DNA of 10,759 nt, taken from assembly GCA_002400085.1 (NCBI GenBank), contig DHEX01000075.1, positions 1-10,759 on the forward strand. The letters are read 5' to 3'. The notes under the pieces are model-generated. The model was given only the letters and a program-made list of their open reading frames with translations. It ran no database searches and was not told the DNA's origin. Positions within the stretch are counted from its first letter, which is position 1, and each line of letters begins with the position of its first letter. This DNA comes from Clostridiaceae bacterium UBA4839 (lineage in GTDB: Bacteria > Bacillota > Clostridia > Clostridiales > Caloramatoraceae). Both the position numbers and the translations under genes were made by a program. This document shows, piece by piece, positions 1 through 5,852 of the stretch.

Positions 1-297
1 ATTTGTAGTCATTCCATCCATAATAAGACCCACTACCCATGAGTCATATACGGAGCTTGAATAAATAGGATTGAATTTTCCCTCTGGAGCTGTTGTGCCA
101 ACAATTAAAGTATCCTTTCTAGCATCACTTTTTGCAACAGCAGGAAGTTTTTCTGGAGCTTCAGCAGCTATGACTTGTGCTGTAGCCTTGTCCTTATTTA
201 TGTCTGATTTCTTACCTGACGATGATGATCCGCACGATGCAAAAATCATTGCTGAAACAAGAAGAAGTGACAAAATACTTAAAGTTCTCTTTTTCAT
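1..297 (-). CDS. Oligopeptide-type ABC transporter substrate-binding lipoprotein, N-terminal part (cut by window edge)
   Basis: Ninety-nine codons read from an ATG at 297-295 to the window edge with no stop. The N-terminus has a signal peptide: basic MKKR, a hydrophobic stretch at about residues 5-20, then a lipobox-like FASC with the lipid-modified cysteine at residue 22. A low-complexity Ser/Gly/Lys linker follows. From about residue 62 the segment DTLIVGTTAPEGKFNPIY, continuing to a TTN near residue 99, matches the start of the mature domain of OppA/DppA-type (SBP_bac_5) peptide-binding proteins. I infer a membrane-anchored extracellular receptor for peptide uptake. A good ribosome site (AGAAGGGGG, about 305-313) sits 7 bases upstream. 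The gene starts its own transcription unit, since a terminator (632-675) separates it from the glp cluster. Phe at the -3 lipobox position is less usual than Leu. The ligand cannot be told from this fragment. Confidence 0.85.
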   Translation of the reverse strand, partial: MKKRTLSILSLLLVSAMIFASCGSSSSGKKSDINKDKATAQVIAAEAPEKLPAVAKSDARKDTLIVGTTAPEGKFNPIYSSSVYDSWVVGLIMDGMTTN

Positions 298-443
298 TCT
301 TTTACCCCCTTCTAAATTATATATAATAATTTTTTTAACAGACCCAAAAGAAAATTTTAAATTTACATTATGCATCATTAAATATATTCATAAAATTGTG
401 AATGTATTTAATAATCTTAAAGAAAGTTATAAACGTATAAACT

Positions 444-472
444 ATTTTATAATTATAGATATGTTTGCACAA
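444..472 (-). promoter_or_regulatory. Possible promoter of the peptide-binding protein gene
   Basis: On the minus strand TTGTGC (472-467) and TAAAAT (449-444) are separated by 17 bases. The -10 matches the vegetative consensus at 5 of 6 positions, the -35 at only 3 of 6. The predicted leader would be about 140 bases. The region is so AT-rich that other pairs are possible, so this is a weak call. Confidence 0.3.
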
Positions 473-510
473 TACAGTAAACTAACTTATGTCATTATCT
501 TTGGATCTGT

Positions 511-530
511 ATAAAACCATATAAAACCAT
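511..530. repeat. Perfect 10-base tandem direct repeat
   Basis: ATAAAACCAT occurs twice head to tail (511-520, 521-530); on the minus strand this reads as repeated ATATGGTTTT. It lies about 40 bases upstream of the possible promoter of the substrate-binding protein gene. Two sites spaced one helical turn apart could be a regulator-binding site, but this may also be simple AT-rich duplication. Confidence 0.7.
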
Positions 531-631
531 ATTAATCGGTTATTGTTATTAAAACATTATTCTACACAGAATTTAAAAATCCTGCAATGTAATTTATTTT
601 ATTGCTTTAGCACTTTAAACTAATTATATAC

Positions 632-675
632 AAAAGCCTGATTTTGTAAAGCTTTTTCTTGAAAATCAGGCTTTT
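632..675 (-). terminator. Intrinsic terminator of the glycerol-3-phosphate oxidation cluster
   Basis: Two perfectly complementary 14-base arms (632-645 and 662-675, core AGCCTGATTTT) enclose a 16-base loop. The structure begins 8 bases past the stop codon of the DUF1667 gene. The arms start with AAAA and end with UUUU, followed on the minus strand by a U-rich GUAUAU. A run of T also follows on the plus strand, so it could work in both directions. Confidence 0.85.
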
Positions 676-683
676 AAATTTTT

Positions 684-1046
684 TTATTTTACTTTATCAT
701 TTGCAGTAGCAATTACATTTACATTAGTATTTAAAACATTTTCAATAACAATATCACCAAGATTTACTGGGGCGTTAATAGTAACTTTATTTATTTCTTT
801 CATCACATCAAAAATCAATTTTTTAGGAATTTCATCTTGAGTTTTTATAGCAACTACAGGACGTTCTCCTCCATTTACTTTAACTGTTGATGTAACAATT
901 CGTGTAGGATTGGTAATTTCCCTAATTGCATATTCTTTCCCTTTATTGCACTTATTACCTATTACACTAATTATATCATTTTCCATAGTAATTTCAAGTG
1001 GGCAGCCCATAGGACAATTAATACAAGTTATGTTAGTTTTACTCAT
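684..1046 (-). CDS. DUF1667 family small cysteine-cluster protein linked to glycerol-3-phosphate dehydrogenase
   Basis: A 120-residue cytoplasmic protein matching DUF1667 proteins, which in clostridia commonly sit last in a glpK/glpA cluster. Cysteines 8, 11, 15 and 33 (pattern C-x2-C-x3-C-x17-C, with CPMGC in the middle) resemble the [4Fe-4S]-binding N-terminus of molybdopterin oxidoreductases. No molybdopterin domain follows, because the protein ends about 85 residues later. I infer a small iron-sulfur electron-transfer subunit, or a docking partner of the two flavoproteins just upstream; the exact role is not known to me. Its AGGAGG ribosome site lies inside the last codons of the preceding gene and only 3 bases separate the two frames, so translation is probably coupled. 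A terminator follows directly. The family assignment is firm, the function inferred. Confidence 0.88.
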   Translation of the reverse strand: MSKTNITCINCPMGCPLEITMENDIISVIGNKCNKGKEYAIREITNPTRIVTSTVKVNGGERPVVAIKTQDEIPKKLIFDVMKEINKVTINAPVNLGDIVIENVLNTNVNVIATANDKVK

Positions 1047-1049
1047 AAA

Positions 1050-2306
1050 TCAAGCCTCCTTTAAGGAAAATATCAATTTATTAAAATTAATATTTTCAAG
1101 AATCTCTCTCTTTATTTTAATGTTTTCCATTTCACCAGGGGAAACAACAGGTCTTTTAACTTTTAAAACGGTCTTTCCTTCACTTAAAACTTCAATAAAA
1201 ACATTTTTATAAACATTATCAACTCTCATAAAAAAATTCACACTATCATCTACATTATCAGGATTAATTTTTTGAGGAACTACATACCTTATACCATTTT
1301 CGCCCAATGTACTTATAACTTTTTTAGATTTACTCAATTCACCTTTAATGAATTTTGCAGCTCCCTTTCCTGCAAGATAGCTTTCTTGGGTAACGAAATC
1401 TACCAAATCATGCACATGTACAACGTTGCCGCAGGCAAATATCCCCTCGACGGAAGTTTGCATTGATTCATCCACAACTGGACCTGATGTTATCCCGGAA
1501 ATTTCAATACCAGCTCCTTTTGAAAGCTCATTTTCTGGAATAAGCCCAACGGATAAAAGAAGGGTATCACATTCAACATATTTTTCTGTACCTGCAATTG
1601 GCTTTCTATATTCATCTACTTCTGCTACTGTAACACCTTCCAGCCTGTTTTTGCCATGAATGTTTACAACAGTATGATTAAAATACAGTGGAATATCATA
1701 ATCTACTAGGCATTGAGCAATATTTCTCTTAAGTCCAGTAGAATAAGGCATTATCTCTAAAACCATTTTTACTTCTGCGCCTTCAAGGGTCATCCTTCTT
1801 GCCATAATAAGACCAATATCGCCCGAACCAAGTATTACAACCTTCTTCCCTACCATATATCCTTCCATATTAACAAATCTTTGTGCTGCACCGGCAGTAA
1901 GTATTCCAGATGGTCTGCTTCCAGGAATATTCAGTGCTCCCCTTGTTCTTTCACGGCATCCCATAGCAAGGACAACAGCACCAGCCTCAATTTCAAAAAC
2001 ACCTGTTTTTGGAGTTAACGCAGTTATTTTTCTGCTGCTGTCAATATTTAAAACCATAGTATCAAGCATATATTCAATATTAAGCTCATTTACTTTTTTA
2101 ATAAACCTTTCTGAATATTCAGGCCCAGTTAATTGTTCTCCAAATATATGAAGGCCAAAACCATTATGAATACACTGCTGAAGTATTCCTCCTAAGTTTT
2201 TATCTCTTTCTAAAATTAAGATATCATTTATTCCATTATTATGAGCTTCTACTGCTGCTGCAAGACCTGCAGGTCCCCCGCCTATTATAACAAGCTCTCT
2301 TTTCAT
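1050..2306 (-). CDS. NAD(P)/FAD-dependent oxidoreductase of the clostridial glycerol-3-phosphate dehydrogenase cluster
   Basis: A 418-residue flavoprotein of the pyridine nucleotide-disulfide oxidoreductase (Pyr_redox_2) superfamily. An FAD-binding Rossmann motif GGGPAG lies at residues 9-14. A second nucleotide-binding motif GSGDIG at 160-165 is the presumed NAD(P)H site. A GIFACGN segment at 288-294 is the usual second FAD contact. There is no redox CxxC pair; conserved-looking cysteines are C45 and C117. Residues from about 330 form an extra C-terminal domain. It lies between the GlpA-like gene (13 bases upstream) and the DUF1667 gene (3 bases downstream). I infer that it passes electrons from the glycerol-3-phosphate flavoprotein to NAD(P) or another carrier. 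It is often annotated as GlpB-like, but I would not use that symbol. The ribosome site (TAAGGGGGG) begins at the stop codon of the preceding gene. Confidence 0.9.
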   Translation of the reverse strand: MKRELVIIGGGPAGLAAAVEAHNNGINDILILERDKNLGGILQQCIHNGFGLHIFGEQLTGPEYSERFIKKVNELNIEYMLDTMVLNIDSSRKITALTPKTGVFEIEAGAVVLAMGCRERTRGALNIPGSRPSGILTAGAAQRFVNMEGYMVGKKVVILGSGDIGLIMARRMTLEGAEVKMVLEIMPYSTGLKRNIAQCLVDYDIPLYFNHTVVNIHGKNRLEGVTVAEVDEYRKPIAGTEKYVECDTLLLSVGLIPENELSKGAGIEISGITSGPVVDESMQTSVEGIFACGNVVHVHDLVDFVTQESYLAGKGAAKFIKGELSKSKKVISTLGENGIRYVVPQKINPDNVDDSVNFFMRVDNVYKNVFIEVLSEGKTVLKVKRPVVSPGEMENIKIKREILENINFNKLIFSLKEA

Positions 2307-2319
2307 GAGCTTCCCCCCC

Positions 2320-3747
2320 TTATTTCGTTTTACCTGTAAGTATAAAACTACCTACATCTGATTTTTCTACAGCCTCTTTAGGAATGCCTAATTCCCTTGA
2401 TAAAATATCTAGAACTCTTGGCATACAAAATCCGCCTTGGCATCTTCCCATACCTGCTCTAACTCTCTTTTTTACACCATCTATAGTTTTTGCACCTATT
2501 GGCCTTTTAATGGCATTTATTATATCACCCTCAGTTATGCTTTCACATCTGCAAATTATTCTTCCATAGCTTGGATTTGTCTTTAATGCAGCTTCCCTTT
2601 CCTCCTCATTCATTTCAAGGAAAAGTTTTGTATTTTTTCTATATGGATTAAAATTATTATTTTTAACTAAACTAAGCCCTTCTTTCTTAAGCAGTTGAAG
2701 AACCATAACTGCTATAGCTGGTGATGAAGAAAGACCAGGGGATTCTATACCGGCAGCATTTACAGCTCCTCTTTCTGGAACATTTATTATAAAGTCATCC
2801 TTATCTGTTCTTGACCTTATTCCTGTAAATGAAGTTATTATATTTCTTGAGCTTATGCTTGAAACACTCTTTTTTGCGCCTTGTAGTACCTCATCTAAAC
2901 CATCTTGAGTAGTGCTGACATCCTCCCTTTCATCTATGTCAACTGCATTAGGACCAACAAACATATTCCCGTGAATAGTTGGAGAAACCAATATCCCTTT
3001 TCCTTTTTCTGTTGGAGTTTGAAATATTGTCATATTAACTAAATCCCCACAGACTTTATCATAAAGGCAGTATTCTCCTCTTCTTGGTAATATTTTAAAC
3101 TTTTCACCATGAAGCATATCATTTATTTCATCTGAATGAATTCCAGCAGCATTTACAATAAACTTTGAATTGTATATACCATTATTAGTTTCAATAACAA
3201 AAATATCATTTTCCTTGTAAATATTTTTTACACAGGTATTAAACTTAAATTCAACTCCATTTGAATTTGCAACTTCCGATAGGGCAATAGCAAATTCAAA
3301 TGGCGAAACAATACCTGCTGTAGGAGCATATAGTGCAGATATCACCGTTTTATTTATATTTGGTTCTTCTTTTAAAATTCTTTCTCTGTCCCAAATTTCA
3401 AGACCTTCTACACCATTTTTAATCCCTCTTTCATAAAGCTTTTTAACTTCCTTTACCTCTTCATCATCAAAAGCTATTACAAGAGAGCCATTGCGTTTAA
3501 ACTTCACATCCATTTGGCTGCACAGCTCATCATACATTTTATTCCCCAATACATTTAGCTTTGCTTTTAAAGAACCTTCCTTTGCATCATAACCTGCATG
3601 TACTATCCCGCTGTTTGCCTTTGTTGACCCTCCATTGGCTGCATCACTGCTTTTTTCTAAAACAGCTACTTTTAAATCATACTTTGAAAGTTCTCGAGCT
3701 ACAGCTGCTCCTATAACTCCTGAACCAATAATTATAACGTCATACAT
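2320..3747 (-). CDS. glpA: Glycerol-3-phosphate dehydrogenase, FAD-dependent, with C-terminal BFD-type [2Fe-2S] domain
   Basis: A 475-residue two-domain protein. Residues 1 to about 370 are a DAO-family FAD oxidase/dehydrogenase fold: GSGVIG dinucleotide motif at 8-13, an acidic E31 that should bind the ADP ribose, and the conserved GGSTKANSGIVHAGYD segment at 39-54. Residues 397-441 form a BFD-like [2Fe-2S] domain with C399, C401, C436 and C441 (C-x-C-x34-C-x4-C). This is the layout of GlpA-type anaerobic glycerol-3-phosphate dehydrogenases, which oxidise glycerol-3-phosphate to dihydroxyacetone phosphate. The position after glpK supports glycerol use. No E. coli-type GlpB/GlpC follows; a Pyr_redox_2 flavoprotein and a DUF1667 protein stand in their place. 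A GGAGG ribosome site lies 7 bases before the ATG. Some relatives in this family act on other 2-hydroxy acids, so the substrate rests partly on context. Confidence 0.9.
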   Translation of the reverse strand: MYDVIIIGSGVIGAAVARELSKYDLKVAVLEKSSDAANGGSTKANSGIVHAGYDAKEGSLKAKLNVLGNKMYDELCSQMDVKFKRNGSLVIAFDDEEVKEVKKLYERGIKNGVEGLEIWDRERILKEEPNINKTVISALYAPTAGIVSPFEFAIALSEVANSNGVEFKFNTCVKNIYKENDIFVIETNNGIYNSKFIVNAAGIHSDEINDMLHGEKFKILPRRGEYCLYDKVCGDLVNMTIFQTPTEKGKGILVSPTIHGNMFVGPNAVDIDEREDVSTTQDGLDEVLQGAKKSVSSISSRNIITSFTGIRSRTDKDDFIINVPERGAVNAAGIESPGLSSSPAIAVMVLQLLKKEGLSLVKNNNFNPYRKNTKLFLEMNEEEREAALKTNPSYGRIICRCESITEGDIINAIKRPIGAKTIDGVKKRVRAGMGRCQGGFCMPRVLDILSRELGIPKEAVEKSDVGSFILTGKTK

Positions 3748-3840
3748 GATTTATCCTCCAATCATACGAATTTATAATCTCCAAGCTTAACCTTATCTTT
3801 AAATTTTTGGTATGCTGATGACTAAATGGACAATTATTAG

Positions 3841-3893
3841 AAAAAATTAAGCCGCACCAGTAGAGCTGCCTATGCAGCCTTATTGATACGGCT
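3841..3893 (-). terminator. Intercistronic terminator-like structure between glpK and glpA
   Basis: In minus-strand RNA an outer 10-pair stem forms between 3893-3884 and 3859-3850, with two G-U pairs. It encloses an inner hairpin (3878-3874 with 3869-3865, loop AUAG) and is followed by UAAUUUUUU (3849-3841). The G-U pairs become C-A mismatches in plus-strand RNA, so the structure is specific to the direction of the genes. It starts 57 bases past the glpK stop. It may end most glpK transcripts or act as a regulated attenuator before glpA. Confidence 0.75.
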
Positions 3894-3949
3894 CTCTAAT
3901 CTCGCCTTTATATTATTAAATATATTCTAGCATATTTATTTTAGCACAC

Positions 3950-5440
3950 TTAACGGTTCCAATCAAGAGCCCTTTTAACGGCCTTATGCCACCCATTTAT
4001 TAAGTTTGCTCTTGTACATTCATCCATATTAGGTTCAAACTTTCTATCCAGTGCCCAGTTGTTTAATATATCATCTTTACTATTCCAATACTTTACTGCA
4101 AGACCTGCAAGGTATGAAGCCCCAAGTGCAGTAGTTTCAATAACCTGCGGCCTAAAAACTGGGACATTAAGTACATCTGCCTGGAAATTCATTAAGAAGT
4201 TATTAGCAACTGCACCCCCGTCAACTTTAAGGGCATTTAATTTAATTTTGGAATCCTCCTCCATTGCCTTTAAAACATCGTTGGTCTGATATGCAATTGA
4301 TTCTAATGCAGCCCTTATAATATGAGCCCTACTAGTTCCTCTTGTAAGTCCAAGTATTGCTCCCCTTGCATACATATCCCAATATGGTGCACCAAGACCT
4401 ACAAATGCCGGAACAAGATATACTCCATTTGTATCCTCAACTTCCATAGCATATTTTTCGCTTTCTGCAGCACTGTCTATAATCTTAAGTTCATCCCTTA
4501 ACCACTGGATTACTGCTCCACCTATAAATATACTGCCTTCAAGTGCATATTCAACCTTTCCTTCTGCTCCCCATGCAATAGTTGTTAATAAGCCATTATT
4601 TGATTTGACTGCCTTTTCACCAGTATTCATAAGCATGAAACAGCCAGTTCCATATGTATTTTTGGCCATTCCCTCTTCAAAACATGCCTGACCGAAAAGT
4701 GCAGCCTGCTGATCTCCAGCATCCCCTGCAATAATAACTTCTGAACCAAGCAAATCCTTTTTAGTTTTTCCATATATATAGCTTGATGGTTTTACCTCTG
4801 GAAGCATTGATTTTGGAATATTGAGCTCTTTTAATATGTCATCATCCCATTTTAAATCATGAATATTAAACAGCATTGTTCTTGAAGCATTAGAATAATC
4901 AGTTGCATGAACTTTCCCACCTGTTAAATTCCAAATAAGCCATGTATCAATATTCCCAAATAGGAGCTCTCCTCTTTCAGCTTTTTCTCTTGCTCCTTCA
5001 ACATTGTCGAGTATCCATTTAACCTTCGTCCCTGAAAAATAAGCATCTAAAACCAAACCTGTTTTATCCCTTATTGTATCAACTAATCCCCTTGCCCTTA
5101 AATCATCACAAATTGGAGCTGTTCTTCTGCACTGCCATACTATTGCATTATATACTGGTTTTCCTGTGTTTTTATCCCAAACAACTGTAGTTTCTCTTTG
5201 GTTTGTAATTCCAAGAGCTGCAAGGTCCTCTGCTGTTATTCCAGCTCTAGCTATAGCTTCATTTGCAACTCCTATTTGAGTTGCCCAAATTTCCATAGGA
5301 TCATGTTCTACCCATCCTCCATGAGGATAAATTTGAGTAAATTCCTTTTGTGCAGAGGAAACTATATGTCCCTCATGGTTGAATACAATAGCCCTTGAAC
5401 TTGTTGTCCCCTGATCTAAAGCTAAAATATACTTTGACAC
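3950..5440 (-). CDS. glpK: Glycerol kinase
   Basis: A FGGY-family kinase that makes sn-glycerol-3-phosphate from glycerol and ATP in the cytoplasm. I chose the GTG at 5440-5438: it gives 496 residues beginning VSKYILALDQGTTSSRA, the usual start of GlpK, and has a G-rich ribosome site (GGGGTGG) 4 bases upstream. A longer frame from a GTG at 5476 adds 12 residues unlike the family. Family segments visible: DQGTTS (9-14), QRET (81-84), the WQCRRT substrate region (102-107), the catalytic GDQQAALFGQ (242-251, Asp243) and the C-terminal DGGAVANNFLMNFQAD ATPase segment. Many Firmicute GlpKs are activated by HPr phosphorylation of a His in a YHFFG-like motif. Here the aligned stretch reads KDLLG, with Asp229 where that His would be, so this control is probably absent. 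It is separated from glpA by a 202-base gap with a terminator-like hairpin. Confidence 0.97.
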   Translation of the reverse strand: MSKYILALDQGTTSSRAIVFNHEGHIVSSAQKEFTQIYPHGGWVEHDPMEIWATQIGVANEAIARAGITAEDLAALGITNQRETTVVWDKNTGKPVYNAIVWQCRRTAPICDDLRARGLVDTIRDKTGLVLDAYFSGTKVKWILDNVEGAREKAERGELLFGNIDTWLIWNLTGGKVHATDYSNASRTMLFNIHDLKWDDDILKELNIPKSMLPEVKPSSYIYGKTKKDLLGSEVIIAGDAGDQQAALFGQACFEEGMAKNTYGTGCFMLMNTGEKAVKSNNGLLTTIAWGAEGKVEYALEGSIFIGGAVIQWLRDELKIIDSAAESEKYAMEVEDTNGVYLVPAFVGLGAPYWDMYARGAILGLTRGTSRAHIIRAALESIAYQTNDVLKAMEEDSKIKLNALKVDGGAVANNFLMNFQADVLNVPVFRPQVIETTALGASYLAGLAVKYWNSKDDILNNWALDRKFEPNMDECTRANLINGWHKAVKRALDWNR

Positions 5441-5479
5441 TTTACCACCCCACCCATCATTATTTTTTATTAGCACATT

Positions 5480-5501
5480 CCGGCACCCTTTAGAGCACCG
5501 G
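5480..5501 (-). promoter_or_regulatory. Leader hairpin upstream of glpK
   Basis: Minus-strand RNA can form a 9-pair stem (CCGGUGCUC with GGGUGCCGG, three G-U pairs) capped by UAAA. It lies 39 bases upstream of the chosen glpK start. The stem is preceded, not followed, by a U run, so it is not a simple terminator in this direction. The G-U pairs suggest a structure meant for minus-strand RNA. Its role is unknown; it overlaps repeat copy A. Confidence 0.5.
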
Positions 5502-5528
5502 AAAAAATATAAATACTAACTTTTAATG
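5482..5528. repeat. Imperfect 47-base direct repeat, copy A (glpK leader)
   Basis: About 39 of 47 positions match copy B at 5797-5843, in the same orientation, by hand alignment. The first 34 positions have only three differences. On the minus strand weaker similarity runs on for about 15 more bases past the hairpin. Confidence 0.8.
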
Positions 5529-5579
5529 ATCCCACATCAAACAAATTAAAATTTAATTAAAATATTGCTGCCAATAAAT

Positions 5580-5610
5580 AGTATATCAAATACTAGCATA
5601 AAAGTCCCAA
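5580..5610 (-). promoter_or_regulatory. Candidate glpK promoter
   Basis: On the minus strand TATACT (5585-5580) is preceded by TG in the extended -10 position (TTTGATATACT). A weak -35 TTGGGA (5610-5605) lies 19 bases upstream. This would give a leader of about 130 bases containing the hairpin at 5480-5501. It lies downstream of the sugar-operon terminator, as glpK would need. An alternative pair, TTGATA with AATATT, overlaps it. Confidence 0.45.
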
Positions 5611-5624
5611 GTTTAGCATCCTGA

Positions 5625-5735
5625 ATTATCATTTTCTTATTAGAATACTATGCATGGGAATATGAAAAAATTACAAAATTAATAAAACAAAGAGATGGTA
5701 AATTCATTCCTGAAGGCACTGTTTGTAAGACTTAA
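5625..5735 (+). pseudogene. Possible C-terminal remnant of an unknown gene
   Basis: A 36-codon open stretch ends in TAA at 5733-5735 and reads like real protein: LLEYYAWEYEKITKLIKQ, then a segment ending in GTVCKT. It has no usable start codon, and a TGA closes it upstream at 5622-5624. The amino acid mix differs from the low-complexity translation of the surrounding AT-rich DNA. It is on the opposite strand to all neighbours. I do not recognise the family, and chance is possible. Confidence 0.25.
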
Positions 5736-5749
5736 TTAAACAAATTAAT

Positions 5750-5799
5750 AAAAAAGCCCGAACATACTAATTATTTTAAATTAATTAGTATGTTCAGGC
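5750..5799 (-). terminator. Intrinsic terminator of the beta-glucoside PTS operon
   Basis: Two 18-base arms (5756-5773 and 5782-5799) pair with a single mismatch around an 8-base loop. On the minus strand the stem ends in GTTCGGGC followed by six T (5755-5750), a textbook rho-independent terminator. It lies 54 bases past the stop of the GH1 gene. Confidence 0.95.
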
Positions 5800-5843
5800 A
5801 TCTTTTAGAGCACCAGAAAAAATATAAATATTGTTTTTAAATG
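5797..5843. repeat. Imperfect 47-base direct repeat, copy B (3' of the GH1 gene)
   Basis: The partner of copy A (5482-5528). It lies between the stop codon of the GH1 gene and its terminator, and overlaps the terminator arm by three bases. The hairpin that copy A can form is broken by several mismatches here. Confidence 0.8.
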
Positions 5844-5852
5844 CTAATAGCT

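Larger units (their letters stand above)
298..683. other. Gene-free gap between the peptide-binding protein gene and the glp cluster
   Basis: This 386-base, very AT-rich stretch holds the leader and presumed promoter of the substrate-binding protein gene, a 10-base tandem repeat at 511-530 and the terminator of the glp cluster at 632-675. I see no open frame with coding character. A plus-strand frame across 71-514 is antisense to the lipoprotein gene and becomes low-complexity Ile/Phe/Asn sequence. Confidence 0.6.
5441..5852. other. Gap between the beta-glucoside operon and glpK
   Basis: About 410 bases with no intact gene. Reading leftward, it holds a copy of a 47-base repeat, the terminator of the sugar operon, a plus-strand open stretch (5625-5735) that may be a gene remnant, a candidate glpK promoter, and a second repeat copy that lies in the glpK leader and can form a hairpin. 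Confidence 0.7.

Noticed and set aside
345..361. Partial CodY-box-like sequence in the leader of the peptide-binding protein gene
   Set aside because: Only one half (AATTTTCT on the minus strand) fits the consensus; the other half does not match.
71..514. Plus-strand open frame of 147 codons
   Set aside because: It is antisense to the lipoprotein gene, whose signal peptide and ribosome site are clear, and its second half is low-complexity intergenic translation.
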